DNA from: JAFAXD01 sp963760435
GTDB lineage: Bacteria; Pseudomonadota; Alphaproteobacteria; Rhizobiales; Xanthobacteraceae
Direction: 5' to 3'
Length of the DNA stretch: 64,000 nucleotides
NCBI GenBank assembly: GCA_963760435.1
Contig: CAVXDE010000036.1
Span: 252,007 to 316,006 of the forward strand
Position numbers and translations under genes: made by a program. This document shows, in pieces, positions 16,372 through 25,672 of this stretch. Under the pieces are notes generated by a model. It was not told the origin of the DNA, ran no database searches, and saw only the letters and a list, made by a program, of their open reading frames with translations. Each line of letters begins with the position of its first letter. The first letter of the stretch is position 1.

Positions 16372-17535
16372 CTAACCGAAGGTCTGATCCCGCGACCAGA
16401 TCAGCCCCACCACGGTCGCCATCAGGGCTTGTGAGACCAGCAACATGCTCACTGTGGCCGGCCAACCTGCTTTGGCCCAGGTGAGGCCCGGCAACACCGC
16501 GCCGACACTTCCACCGATGTAAAAGAAAGTGACGTAGAGGCCGACGGCTGCCGATCTTCCCTGCTTGGCGATCGTGGTCACGTAGCCGGTCGAAATGGTC
16601 TGGCAAACGATGCCGCAAGCGGCGCACAAAACCAATCCGATCGCAATTGCAGTGATGGACGAAAACAGCGTGATGAGGCCGCCGACGCCCCAGGTGGCCA
16701 GCACGCCGAGCATGAACCTGCGGCGGCTGAAGCGAGCAACGAACTGCCCGGTCCACGGTGCGACCAGGGCGCCGGCCAGGTAGGTCACGAAGATCAGCCC
16801 GAGCCAGCTGCTGGAGAAATCGTAGGGCGGCGCGGCAAGCCTGAAGCTGACATAGGTGAAGGTCGCGATGAAGTTGAAGAGCGTACCGAACCCGACCGCA
16901 AAAGTCGCAAGCAGTTGGGCGTTGCCGAGGTGACGCAGCATCTGCCGCAGCGCCGTGTAAAGCCCCTCGGAACGGGTGAAGTGTTTCTCGCGCGGCAGCA
17001 TGAAGGCGATGATAATTGCAGCGACAAACGTGATTGCCGCGGGGGCCGCGAGGCCAATGCGCCAGCCGAATGCATCACTCAGCAACCCAGGGATCATGCG
17101 GCCGGCGAAGCCGCCGATGCTCGAACCCGCCACGTAGATGCCCGCAACACCGGTCACCTCCGCAGGAGGCCACTCGTCGCCGATGTAGGCCACCGTGACC
17201 GCAAAGATCGGCGGCAAAAGCAATCCTTGGACAAAGCGCCAGAACGCAATGCCGGGTATGTCTGCCGCGGTCGCGACCAGCAGCATGGGCACACAAATGC
17301 AAAAGAGCGCGGTGACAATGACGCGCTTACGTCCCAGCGCATCCGCGACGGCGCCGGTGAGCGGTGCGGTCAACGCCACCGCGAACGTGCTCGCGAACAT
17401 GATGGTGCTGACCTCGGCCGGTGTCGCCGCAAATTGCCGCGACAGTTCCGGCAGCAGCGCCTGGGGCGAATAGAGGTTGAGAAAGGCACAAAAGCCGCTC
17501 AGGGCGACAGCGTATCGGCGCACATCCGAGATCAT
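16372..17535 (-). CDS. MFS transporter (YnfM-like)
   Basis: 387 residues with 12 predicted helices. The MFS loop 2-3 signature appears as GAVADALGRKRVIV and the second half begins after the basic REKHFTRSEG linker. The opening LSGFCAFLNLYSPQALLPEL and 'EVTGVAGIYVAGSSIGGFAGR' resemble YnfM/arabinose-efflux-type exporters. Only seven bases separate it from the upstream cysteine hydrolase, so the two probably share a transcript. Substrate unknown. Confidence 0.85.
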   Translation of the reverse strand: MISDVRRYAVALSGFCAFLNLYSPQALLPELSRQFAATPAEVSTIMFASTFAVALTAPLTGAVADALGRKRVIVTALFCICVPMLLVATAADIPGIAFWRFVQGLLLPPIFAVTVAYIGDEWPPAEVTGVAGIYVAGSSIGGFAGRMIPGLLSDAFGWRIGLAAPAAITFVAAIIIAFMLPREKHFTRSEGLYTALRQMLRHLGNAQLLATFAVGFGTLFNFIATFTYVSFRLAAPPYDFSSSWLGLIFVTYLAGALVAPWTGQFVARFSRRRFMLGVLATWGVGGLITLFSSITAIAIGLVLCAACGIVCQTISTGYVTTIAKQGRSAAVGLYVTFFYIGGSVGAVLPGLTWAKAGWPATVSMLLVSQALMATVVGLIWSRDQTFG

Positions 17536-17541
17536 TGCGGA

Positions 17542-18294
17542 TCATCTGCTATCACCAATGACGGATTTTGCCAGCCGATCGGCCGCGGGACGGCTGTCCG
17601 AAAATTGCAGGCTCGAACCGTAGTCCAGTCGCGCGAAAATCTCCTCGGTCGTGAACACATCCCCGAACTGCTGGATAATCGTTTCGAGGCTCGCCTGGTG
17701 CTCATGGTCCGACAGCGCCGCACAACAATCGGAGACCATGGCCACCTTGAAATCGAGCATCATGGCGTCACGCGCCGTCGCCTCACAGCATACATTGGTC
17801 TTGGTGCCAGCGATCAGAACCGTGTCGATGCCGCGCTCCCGCAACTCGCGCTCCAGACCTGAGGAGCCAGCAATAAGCGCGCTGTAGCGATTCTTGATGA
17901 TCGTGAGGTCCTGCGGTGCGGTCACAAGATCGCCCCACACGCGTTGCCGGCCCGGAGCGAGACTTTCGATCGTGCGCTCGCGCACGTCGTCTGCCACCAC
18001 ATAGTTGAAGAACAGGTCCCAGTCGGTTGCGCTGCCACGTCGCGCGTTGGCGTGAAGCACCCAGATGACCGGCACGCCGCGCATGCGCAACCCGGCTGTC
18101 AGGGTGTTGATGCCGCCAATAATGCCACGCGCGGATGGGACCTCCGCCGGTCCGCCGGGTGCGCAGAACGTCTCCTGCATGTCGATGACAAGGACCGCAG
18201 TTTTTGCCGCATCGAGTGTGTCGAACCAGTGAATCCGACCGCGGCGGGCGAGCAAGCGATCAAGAATTTCGCGACGGATCAGCGTCTGATGCAC
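17542..18294 (-). CDS. cysteine hydrolase, isochorismatase superfamily
   Basis: 250 residues. The catalytic triad of the family is visible: Asp in AVLVIDMQETFCAPGG, Lys in IIKNRYSALIAGSSGLE and nucleophilic Cys in GTKTNVCCEATARDAMML. Members hydrolyse amides or ureas such as N-carbamoyl compounds, nicotinamide, biuret or peroxyureidoacrylate. It is paralogous to the protein at 40274-40972 (same RRGR, NRYSA and TNVCCE blocks) but carries an extra C-terminal tail. It lies upstream of the MFS gene in a likely two-gene operon. Confidence 0.85.
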   Translation of the reverse strand: MHQTLIRREILDRLLARRGRIHWFDTLDAAKTAVLVIDMQETFCAPGGPAEVPSARGIIGGINTLTAGLRMRGVPVIWVLHANARRGSATDWDLFFNYVVADDVRERTIESLAPGRQRVWGDLVTAPQDLTIIKNRYSALIAGSSGLERELRERGIDTVLIAGTKTNVCCEATARDAMMLDFKVAMVSDCCAALSDHEHQASLETIIQQFGDVFTTEEIFARLDYGSSLQFSDSRPAADRLAKSVIGDSR

Positions 18295-18348
18295 CGAATG
18301 ATCTCCGTGATTGCAGCGATAGTGAGCAGGTGTTGTCCTCGATCCGCA

Positions 18349-18702
18349 TCACAAAAGCTCGTACTCGCCCGGAAGCAATTCCATCAGCAGGAAAAGCAAT
18401 AACACGCCCACCAGGATGGCCATGACCACGTGGAACTGGATCTGGACGAGCCGTTCGCCCAACCGCTCCCCGCTCAATCCAAGGAAGAACTTGCTTGAGG
18501 CCAGTATTGCGGCTGCCGAGATGGCCATGAACATCGCAAGTGCAATCAGATTGACGAGCCAGTACTCGAAGAACTGCTCAACGGATTCCAGAGATTCCCA
18601 ATGCGTTGTCAGCCCATGGCGCGCGAAGGTAACCACCAGGGCGGTTAGGAAGAACAGAGCAAAGAGCTTGAACTCGCGGGACAATCTCATCGTCATCCTC
18701 AA
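18349..18702 (-). CDS. small integral membrane protein
   Basis: 117 residues with three hydrophobic helices (FALFFLTALVVTFARHG; LIALAMFMAISAAAILASS; VVMAILVGVLLLFLLMELL) joined by short charged loops (HWESLESVEQFFEYW, SGERLGERLVQ). No catalytic motif. No family recognised. Confidence 0.55.
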   Translation of the reverse strand: MRMTMRLSREFKLFALFFLTALVVTFARHGLTTHWESLESVEQFFEYWLVNLIALAMFMAISAAAILASSKFFLGLSGERLGERLVQIQFHVVMAILVGVLLLFLLMELLPGEYELL

Positions 18703-18819
18703 TCAACTTGCGCCAGGCGCGGGAAGCTCGATGCGCAGCGGCGGCGCCGCTGATGGATCGCGTCGGTGAAATCATGGGGCGCATGTACAACGCGTGAACG
18801 CGCCCGCACGCAACACAAT

Positions 18820-19563
18820 TTAATCTGGAAGCTTGCTCGCGAGCAATTCCAGATAGGAAGCAAGGGCCGTCACCGGACGATGACCCGGAAGCCCCACGTC
18901 GCTCACGTCCATCTGGAGAATCTGCCGCCCCATGGCGATCGAAATTCCGGCGGGCGGCGGCGGCAGCGGGACATCGCCGATCCCTTGCTGCTCGAGCCGG
19001 CGAGTCAGTTCGGCCTGCAGAAATTGCGCGTGTGGGAGGATGTCCCGGGCGAACTCGCTGACCTTCTCATTCTGCAACGCTTTCAGTTGCTCCACCTGCT
19101 GATCGCGTTCGCTTTGGGTGTCCGTGCGTTTGTCCAGGACTTCCAAGCGTCGCGAATCGTAGAACTGTTCGAAGGCCTTCATCTGCTCCGTGAAGGCGGC
19201 GGTCGCGGCCTTGAACTGCGTGTCCGTCATATCGGCCGAGCCAACCCGGGTGACCGCCGGCGCGCTCGGAGCCTTAGCGTCGATCTCCGACGCAGGTGGA
19301 GCGGCTGTTATCTGTTCGGGTGCAGGGGCGGCCGGCTGTGCGCTGACCTGCGGTTGTTCCGAGACCGGAGCGGGCCCGGCCTGAGGAGCCGGCATCGAGG
19401 CTGGAGCTTCCGGCCGGGCAATTGGAGCCGTGGGCGCGTCCGCCCGGGGCCCGAGTTTTGGCGCACGTGCCAGATGCACCTGCCACCAAACCCCGGCCGC
19501 AGTGATCATGAGACCGACAATGATCGCCAACAGCGGGCCCGCGTTCATATTCACAACTCGCAT
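18820..19563 (-). CDS. membrane-anchored periplasmic protein with Pro/Ala-rich linker
   Basis: 247 residues. A single N-terminal helix (LLAIIVGLMITAAGVWW) is followed by about 70 residues of Ala/Pro-rich linker (APTAPIARPEAPASMPAP), then a helical domain with DTQFKAATAAFTEQMKAFEQ and charged coiled-coil sequence, ending in a beta-like GRQILQMDVSDVGLPGH segment. The layout resembles periplasmic-spanning proteins tethered to the inner membrane. Function unknown. ATGs exist at 19563 and 19548; neither has a convincing ribosome site. Confidence 0.6.
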   Translation of the reverse strand: MRVVNMNAGPLLAIIVGLMITAAGVWWQVHLARAPKLGPRADAPTAPIARPEAPASMPAPQAGPAPVSEQPQVSAQPAAPAPEQITAAPPASEIDAKAPSAPAVTRVGSADMTDTQFKAATAAFTEQMKAFEQFYDSRRLEVLDKRTDTQSERDQQVEQLKALQNEKVSEFARDILPHAQFLQAELTRRLEQQGIGDVPLPPPPAGISIAMGRQILQMDVSDVGLPGHRPVTALASYLELLASKLPD

Positions 19564-19665
19564 TCCTAGCGGCGTCGCCTCCGACTAGCTGCAGCAGTGC
19601 TCATCAACTATATGCGTTCTGACGTATCGAAGCGAATATTACCCGCGTTTGCTGAGGAATGATTC

Positions 19666-20598
19666 ATGGCTGGCGTTCATCATGTCACTGCAATCTGCGG
19701 ACGAGCCGAGCGCAATCTCGCCTTCTACACCCGCGTACTCGGGTTGCGACTTGTCAAGAAAACCGTGAATTTCGATGATCCCGGCACCTACCATCTCTAT
19801 TACGGAGATGAGATCGGACATCCGGGGACGATCCTGACGTTTTTCCCCTGGGAATATGCGCCATTGGGGCGCGCCGGGATCGGGCAAGCGGAGCAAATCA
19901 TGCTCCGTGTGCCGGCCAGTGCACTGGGATACTGGATGCATCGCTTCGTCGAACGCGGCGTTGCCCACGAGCAACCAATCAAACGGTTCGGCGAAACCAC
20001 CCTGCCCTTCGCGGATCCCGATGGTCTGCGCATGGCGCTGGTCGCCTTCGCCGGTACCGAGGCCGAACCTGCCTGGAGCGCGGGGGATATCCCGCGTGAG
20101 CACGCAATCCGTGGATTTCATAGTGTCGTGTTGATGCTGGAGGACGGTGCGCGCACGGCCGCCATTCTCACCGACGTTTTTGGATTTGCCGAGGCCGGGC
20201 GCGAGGGCTCGGTGCTGCGTCTCCGCGCGAATGGCGCTATCGGCAGCATCGTCGACATCCACGAGGCTGGGGGCTTCCTGCCGGCAGCCATGGGACGCGG
20301 TGCTGTGCATCACGTCGCCTTCCGCGCCGCAGACGACGGTGCACAGGCGGAGTTGGCACGCAAGGTCCGCGACCATCACGGTGTGCAGACCACCGAGCGC
20401 AAGGACCGCCATTATTTTCGTTCGGTCTACTTCCGCGAGCCTGGTGGCACTTTGTTCGAGATTGCGACGGATCAGCCGGGCTTTACTGTCGACGAATCTC
20501 CAACACGTCTCGGTCACGCGCTCAAGCTGCCGCCGTTTCTCGAACTGCGTCGCAAGGAGATCGAGGCGGTGCTTCCCCCGCTCGAGGTTGCTGCCTGA
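19666..20598 (+). CDS. mhqO: ring-cleaving dioxygenase, MhqO-like (glyoxalase fold)
   Basis: 310 residues with two vicinal-oxygen-chelate modules. Metal ligands are visible: His in MAGVHHVTAICG, His in GRGAVHHVAFRAADD and Glu in PGGTLFEIATDQPGF. The opening with LVKKTVNFDDPGTYHLYYGD and the SVYFREPGG block match the MhqO/MhqA hydroquinone-dioxygenase group that detoxifies quinones using Fe(II). It overlaps the next hydrolase gene by one base, the same partner as MhqD in Bacillus. No MhqR-type regulator is adjacent. Confidence 0.85.
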   Translation: MAGVHHVTAICGRAERNLAFYTRVLGLRLVKKTVNFDDPGTYHLYYGDEIGHPGTILTFFPWEYAPLGRAGIGQAEQIMLRVPASALGYWMHRFVERGVAHEQPIKRFGETTLPFADPDGLRMALVAFAGTEAEPAWSAGDIPREHAIRGFHSVVLMLEDGARTAAILTDVFGFAEAGREGSVLRLRANGAIGSIVDIHEAGGFLPAAMGRGAVHHVAFRAADDGAQAELARKVRDHHGVQTTERKDRHYFRSVYFREPGGTLFEIATDQPGFTVDESPTRLGHALKLPPFLELRRKEIEAVLPPLEVAA

Positions 20599-21230
20599 TG
20601 GCCGCCCCGCTGTCGTTCACCCACCGCTTCGAGCCTGCGCAGCGGGAGGACATTCCTCCGCTCCTGTTGTTGCACGGGACGGGCGGCAATGAAGACGACC
20701 TCCTCCCGCTCGGGCGCATGGTTGCGCCGGATGCAGCCCTGCTCTCACCCCGCGGCAAAGTGCTTGAGAGCGGAATGCTACGCTTCTTCCGTCGCCTGAG
20801 CGCAGGCGTGTTCGACGAGGACGACGTGCGTCGCAATGCCGAAGACCTGGCGGATTTCGTTGAACAGGCATGCAAGGCGTACGACCTCGTGGCCCCGATC
20901 GCGCTCGGCTATTCCAATGGGGCCAATGTGGCAGCGGCTGTCTTGCTGTTGCGCCCGAGCGTGCTCGCGGGGGCGGTGTTGTTGCGTGCAACATTGCCCC
21001 TCTCCCAGCCACCACGCCCAGGGCTCGAGGGCAGGAGCGTGCTGATTTTGTCGGGCGCGACCGACGCCTTGATCTCCCTTAATGGGGCAAAGCGACTCGC
21101 TGCGACGCTGACGGAAGCCGGCGCGAACGCGACACACCGTACCTTGCCTGTGGGTCACGAACTGTCGCAAGCCGATGTATCGCTTGCGCGCAAGTGGCTC
21201 GACCAACAATCTGTCGGCGCTCGTCATTGA
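20598..21230 (+). CDS. alpha/beta hydrolase, MhqD/carboxylesterase-like
   Basis: 210 residues. Features: PPLLLLHGTGGNEDDLLPLG (oxyanion loop), nucleophile elbow LGYSNGANVAA, acid in ILSGATDALI and His in LPVGHELSQADV. This is the short phospholipase/carboxylesterase class that accompanies MhqO-like dioxygenases. It is translationally coupled to mhqO (ATG within the upstream TGA), so it probably acts on the ring-cleavage product or on quinone adducts. Confidence 0.85.
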   Translation: MAAPLSFTHRFEPAQREDIPPLLLLHGTGGNEDDLLPLGRMVAPDAALLSPRGKVLESGMLRFFRRLSAGVFDEDDVRRNAEDLADFVEQACKAYDLVAPIALGYSNGANVAAAVLLLRPSVLAGAVLLRATLPLSQPPRPGLEGRSVLILSGATDALISLNGAKRLAATLTEAGANATHRTLPVGHELSQADVSLARKWLDQQSVGARH

Positions 21231-21245
21231 TGTGATCGCAGCCGA

Positions 21246-21731
21246 TCAGTTCTCTTTCTTTGTAGGCTTTGGCGTACCGACTTGGCTGGCGATCTGATCG
21301 AGAATGGCCTGGACGCTCTGGCCTTCCGGGCCTTGATTGATCTCGGTTTCGCCCTCCATGGCTGCGAGCTTGCGCAGGATGGTAACATCCGCACTGACCT
21401 GAATGTCGTCCTTCTCGGATGCAATCGTAAAGATTACCCGCTCCACCGGATTGCCGCCCCGCACAGCGCGCGACGAGAGGCTTTCCAGCGCCGCCTTGGA
21501 GGCCGGCTGCTCAAACGTGAGGATCTGCCCGCTCTCCTTGGCCACGTGGAACTTGCGCTTGGACATCTCGGCTACGAGTGCCTTCTTGACTCGATCAAGA
21601 CTCGTTCCCGAGATCGTCACCTGCGGATTGGTTGGCTGTGGCAGGGGCGGCGTGGCGGAGGTGCATCCAAACAATACGCCCGCACAAGCCGCAAACCCCA
21701 GCATTCGGATATGCGCCGGATTCCAAGTCAT
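21246..21731 (-). CDS. hypothetical lipoprotein
   Basis: 161 residues from the ATG at 21731. Lipoprotein signal MLGFAACAGVLFGCTSATPP with lipobox LFGC, followed by a Pro-rich linker and an alpha/beta domain (VKKALVAEMSKRKFHVAKES, VERVIFTIASEKDDIQVSAD). It ends in basic PKPTKKEN. An upstream ATG at 21776 would add 15 residues and weaken the signal peptide. Function unknown; lipid anchoring to a periplasmic membrane face is expected. Confidence 0.65.
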   Translation of the reverse strand: MTWNPAHIRMLGFAACAGVLFGCTSATPPLPQPTNPQVTISGTSLDRVKKALVAEMSKRKFHVAKESGQILTFEQPASKAALESLSSRAVRGGNPVERVIFTIASEKDDIQVSADVTILRKLAAMEGETEINQGPEGQSVQAILDQIASQVGTPKPTKKEN

Positions 21732-21935
21732 CGCCGTCGTGTGATCCACCCCGATTCGTTTCCCTGGTTTTGTCATACTGCGTCGAGGAAGCCTAGATTC
21801 CAAGCGCTGCCGGAGCATGAGGGGCCCTGAGCGTCGGGGCGGAATCGGCGGCTTGGTGGCACCCCCGGCCTGCGGGGCCCGCCCCGAAAGCGCCGCCTTT
21901 ATAACGAAGTTCCAGCAAGGCACGGGAACGGGACA

Positions 21936-23111
21936 TTAGGAGTGCAAGCCGAGCAGATGCTGCCCGGCGAGTTGGAAATGCGATGACCGGGCCTGCAGCT
22001 GCTGCGTGACGGTGTTCATGTCGCGAAACCGCCGCTCGAATTCTTGTGCCCGGAAGATCGCGGAAGAACCGGCTGCGTGATAGATGGCCGCCACGACTGC
22101 GCCGGCGTCGCGGATCACATAAACCGACGCCAACCGCATCAATGCGCTTCGCGCCGGGGTGAACCCGTCTACGACCGCAACGTCCCAGGCCTCCTGTAAC
22201 GTTGTCAACAAATACGCCCGGCCCGCGCGCAATCGCGCTTCTGCCAGCGCAACCTCGTGTTGGACCACGGCATCCTCGCGCAGCCGCCGGGGCGAACCGT
22301 GCGGGGCCTTCTCTGCTGCCAATTGCACAAACGCATCCAGCATGGCGCGCGCGATGCCGAGCGCGACAGCGGCGAAACCAAATCCGAACATGTTCAGGAT
22401 GGAAAACCGATAGAGCGGCCCGTCCAGGCGCCGCTCAGCGGCGGCGTCGCGGGTGAACGAATACGCCTCTCGGACAAAGAGATCTGTGACGGCGTAGCGA
22501 TGGCTGCCCGTCCCGCGCAGGCCCATCACATCCCAAGATTTGGTAATGACGGCGCATGCTTTGGGGAACAGGAGCGTGCGCTCGACCGCCCGGCCGTCTT
22601 TCTCTTGCCGCGGCGATCCATCCGCATCGCAAATCGTACAGTGAGCGCCAAGCCAAGTCGCATGCCCGATGCCGCTGGCGAAAGGCCACGAACCAGTCAC
22701 CCGAAACCCGCCGTCTACAGCAATTGCGCGCGCGTTCGTTCCTGGCGGCCCCGACGCAAGCGCCGCGTCCCGAGCGCCAAACACATCGCGGGCGACCGCT
22801 GGCGCCAGATAGCCCGCACCGAGCGATGACCCTGATGCCTGGGCCATGCACCAGGCGGTGCTGGCGTCGGCCTTGGCAATCTCTTCGACCGCCTGCACAT
22901 ACCAGACGGGTTGCAACTCTTCGCCATCATAAGCGCGTGGAATGAGCAGGCGGAACAGACGCGCATCATGCATTGCGGCGATGACATCCGCCGCGATTGC
23001 GCCGTCCTGCTCGATGCGGGGTGCCGCAGCGGTGATCATCGGCGCCAGCGCGCGCGCTCGTTCAATAAAATCGGCAGGCGATTGGGCGCGACCGCGGGAC
23101 CGCTCGAGCAT
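21936..23111 (-). CDS. acyl-CoA-dehydrogenase-fold flavin monooxygenase (HsaA-like)
   Basis: About 391 residues from the ATG at 23111, chosen because GGGAGG precedes it by four bases. The fold is acyl-CoA-dehydrogenase-like (AVEEIAKADASTAWCMAQAS, FRVTGSWPFASGIGHATWLG, WDVMGLRGTGSHRYAVTDLF), but the usual catalytic Glu and the dehydrogenase signatures are replaced by the pattern seen in flavin-dependent monooxygenases such as HsaA and HpaH-like enzymes. These use reduced flavin to hydroxylate aromatics or to open sulfur and nitrogen compounds. No flavin reductase gene is adjacent. Substrate unknown. Confidence 0.8.
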   Translation of the reverse strand: MLERSRGRAQSPADFIERARALAPMITAAAPRIEQDGAIAADVIAAMHDARLFRLLIPRAYDGEELQPVWYVQAVEEIAKADASTAWCMAQASGSSLGAGYLAPAVARDVFGARDAALASGPPGTNARAIAVDGGFRVTGSWPFASGIGHATWLGAHCTICDADGSPRQEKDGRAVERTLLFPKACAVITKSWDVMGLRGTGSHRYAVTDLFVREAYSFTRDAAAERRLDGPLYRFSILNMFGFGFAAVALGIARAMLDAFVQLAAEKAPHGSPRRLREDAVVQHEVALAEARLRAGRAYLLTTLQEAWDVAVVDGFTPARSALMRLASVYVIRDAGAVVAAIYHAAGSSAIFRAQEFERRFRDMNTVTQQLQARSSHFQLAGQHLLGLHS

Positions 23112-23273
23112 CAGGCCTCCCACTTCGGTGCGTTGTGACCCGCACTCCGTTAGGCGACCCGAACCATACGTCGAGATCACCGCAGTTTGCTAGCGCTCAC
23201 CCACAATCGAGCAAACAAACCTGTGCCCGCGGCCACCGCCGCGAGCACATGAAACTTGGATGACTACCCGGCG

Positions 23274-23990
23274 TTAACGGCGCAATTCCGTTGCCGCACC
23301 ATGAGGCGAAGCGGCAGCACCACCTTGCATCCCCGTTCCAGCGGGCATTGCATTGGCCTGCGCAGCGCGCCCGGCTTGAGCCCGTCCGGCTGCCATACCC
23401 GGACCGGCCGTGTTCATCCGGCGAGATACCCCGCTGATATTGGTCGTCGTGACTCCACCACCGTTCGCCATCCCATAAGCCCTTCGGCCCGATGCCATGC
23501 CGTAGGCGCGTCCGTTCCGATAGACGCGTGAGGCCGCATAGGTACGCCCGCCACGCGTCGCATAAGTGCCGTAGGAGCGATAACGATAGCGCGGAGCGTA
23601 AGCGTAGGACCGGGTCGCGTAGGTGGTTCCGGCATAGCCGTAGGATGGGCCATAACCATAGCTCGCGTAGCCGCCCGGGCTGTAGCCATAGTCGACGTCA
23701 TCCCCGTAGGTCGCATAGCCCGGGGATCCGTACCCATAGGCATAGCCGGGATAATCGTATCCATATGCCGCATATCCCGGGTAGCCGTAGCCGTAATAGC
23801 CGCCGTAGTAAGGGCCCGCGACCGCCGCGCTCGCAAGGGCTGCGCCGGCGAGACCAAGACCGATGCCCGCCGCGACGGGGCCGCCCCAACCCCAGCCGCC
23901 CCACCAGCGAGCTTGTGAAGGAGTAGCCGAAGCCACCGCGAGCGCACCCGTTAGGGCCACGGCGGCCGTGATCTTACCCGCAAAGTTCAT
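23274..23990 (-). CDS. secreted Tyr/Gly-rich repeat protein
   Basis: 238 residues from the ATG at 23990. Signal peptide AAVALTGALAVASATPSQA, then RWWGGWGWGGPVAAGIGLGL, a Gly/Ala hydrophobic segment, and about 90 residues of YGY/YPGY repeats (GYGYPGYAAYGYDYPGYAYG). A Ser/Arg/Ala/Met-rich tail follows with GMASGRRAYGMANGGG. Same architecture as 6508-6894, so the two are paralogues in layout. Function is not established; a cell-surface or matrix role is plausible. Confidence 0.65.
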   Translation of the reverse strand: MNFAGKITAAVALTGALAVASATPSQARWWGGWGWGGPVAAGIGLGLAGAALASAAVAGPYYGGYYGYGYPGYAAYGYDYPGYAYGYGSPGYATYGDDVDYGYSPGGYASYGYGPSYGYAGTTYATRSYAYAPRYRYRSYGTYATRGGRTYAASRVYRNGRAYGMASGRRAYGMANGGGVTTTNISGVSRRMNTAGPGMAAGRAQAGRAAQANAMPAGTGMQGGAAASPHGAATELRR

Positions 23991-24138
23991 GTGTGATGCC
24001 TTTCTTGTTGACGCACTCCTGCATAGCAACGAGCAAGGCGGAACACTGTTCCCTGCTCCATTTGCGGGAAATGTGAACGGAGACGAGGTAGGACTCGCAG
24101 CGGCTTGAGGGACCGCTACGCGAGCTATTCACGCTTTC

Positions 24139-24402
24139 CTAACTGCGTGGGAGACGCGTCTGTTCATGCGGGACACGCGTCTGTTCATATCGTTCGTGAA
24201 ACACCGCGGGGGCGAAAATTATCAACAATATGGCGCTGAGGAAAGTCGTCACGGTGGCGATAACCAGCGTGCCGTCAAGCAGATTGTCGAACGTAAAATC
24301 TGCGCCATCCGCCAACTCGCCCATGGCCCAGCTCAACACTGCGACCACGATGCTCAGCGCGAACATCAGCACCAGCCACCAGAACAAGCGCACTTTGTCC
24401 AC
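24139..24402 (-). CDS. small two-helix membrane protein
   Basis: 87 residues from a GTG at 24402, chosen because GGAGAG lies about nine bases upstream and the protein then starts VDKVRLFWWLVLMFALSIVV. Two transmembrane helices flank an acidic loop (GELADGADFTFDNLLDG), and the C-terminal tail is charged (HERYEQTRVPHEQTRLP). An imperfect duplication in the tail (EQTRVPH/EQTRLPR) is visible. No family recognised. Confidence 0.5.
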   Translation of the reverse strand: MDKVRLFWWLVLMFALSIVVAVLSWAMGELADGADFTFDNLLDGTLVIATVTTFLSAILLIIFAPAVFHERYEQTRVPHEQTRLPRS

Positions 24403-24628
24403 GTGACTTACTCTCCACGGCCGCCCTGTCTGGTCCGGTTCCGTCACCGAAGGCCTGTACCGTCTTATGATCTTAAAGCGGCCGACCGGAAGATGCACGG
24501 CACATTCTGCGCTCTCGCATTGGCTTTGTCATGGGCCGCCGCGCATTATGGTAACCTGCGTCGCCGGTCTGCAAATTGTGGTTGCGGTGCGGCATTGGAT
24601 TTTACCGAGCAAATCGGCTCTGGAATTA

Positions 24629-25537
24629 TCAGGCCGCCCAGACCCGATTGCGGCCGCCGTTCTTGGCGGCGTAAAGGGCTCGGTCCGTCATTTTGATGAG
24701 ATCGAATAGGGTTTCCATATACGGATTGGCTTGGGCGACCCCGATACTGATCGTTGTCATGATGGCACGCGAATCGATCGAAAACTCGCGCATTTCAACC
24801 ACGCGGCGCAATCGTTCCGCCACGCTCTGTGCCTCATCGAGGTCCGTCTCGGGCAACAGCAACAGGAACTCCTCGCCCCCGAAGCGCGCGACGACATCAG
24901 ATTTGCGTTTCTCCTCCCGGCAAATATCCGCGATACGAATGATGATGTGATCGCCCACGTCATGGCCGAATTGATCATTGATCGACTTGAACTGATCGAT
25001 ATCGATCATCAACAAAGACATCGGCCGCCAATGGCGCTGATACCTGGCCCACTCGATCTCCGCGAGCGAGAAGAAATGCCGGCGATTGAACAAACCCGTC
25101 ATGCCGTCAACCGTCGCAAGCTCTTTCAGCTTGTCCGCCTGTTCGACCAGATCCGTAACATCGGTATAGACCAGCATGCGCCCGCCATCGGGCAATGGCT
25201 TACACTTGACGCGGATGACCTTGCCGCCATCAACCCGCACGTCGCGCGGGTCCTCGGCACCGGCACGAATAAGCTTGGTCCGCTTCTTGATGAACTCATT
25301 GAACTTGACCGCAGGCATCGGCTGAGACTGCTTGCTCACGATGACCTGCATCAGACCTTCGAAATCGAGCTTCTTGAGTTCCGCCGCATTGTTCAGATGC
25401 CACATACGCATGAAGCAGCGGTTGATGAATTGCGGAACCAGATCCCTGTCGAGCAGCACCACCCCGATCTCGACCTCATCGAGGGCGGCATGCAGGGTGT
25501 CTACAACCTGGCTGGGTGTTGTTTGATCAATGACCAT
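24629..25537 (-). CDS. PAS-GGDEF diguanylate cyclase
   Basis: 302 residues. An N-terminal PAS-like domain (about 10-130; ALDEVEIGVVLLDRDLVPQF, ending MLVYTDVTDLVEQA) is followed by a GGDEF domain (about 140-300): DGMTGLFNRRHF, LMIDIDQFKSINDQFGHDVG, active site ARFGGEEFLLLLPETD, and SIGVAQ. The autoinhibitory I-site RxxD is present as RKSD five residues before GGEEF. The enzyme makes cyclic di-GMP from GTP and should be product-inhibited. No membrane segment, so a cytoplasmic sensor. Confidence 0.9.
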   Translation of the reverse strand: MVIDQTTPSQVVDTLHAALDEVEIGVVLLDRDLVPQFINRCFMRMWHLNNAAELKKLDFEGLMQVIVSKQSQPMPAVKFNEFIKKRTKLIRAGAEDPRDVRVDGGKVIRVKCKPLPDGGRMLVYTDVTDLVEQADKLKELATVDGMTGLFNRRHFFSLAEIEWARYQRHWRPMSLLMIDIDQFKSINDQFGHDVGDHIIIRIADICREEKRKSDVVARFGGEEFLLLLPETDLDEAQSVAERLRRVVEMREFSIDSRAIMTTISIGVAQANPYMETLFDLIKMTDRALYAAKNGGRNRVWAA

Positions 25538-25672
25538 GGCTGGCCCCCGTCAGGCTTTCGCGATCAGACAAAACTCAATAAAGGACCCCGGCGGCACTAG
25601 GCAAATTGCGAGGCCAATTTATCACGAAAACGACCGCTCGGAAGAACGGCCTGGTCGGCTTTGCAAAACTCT

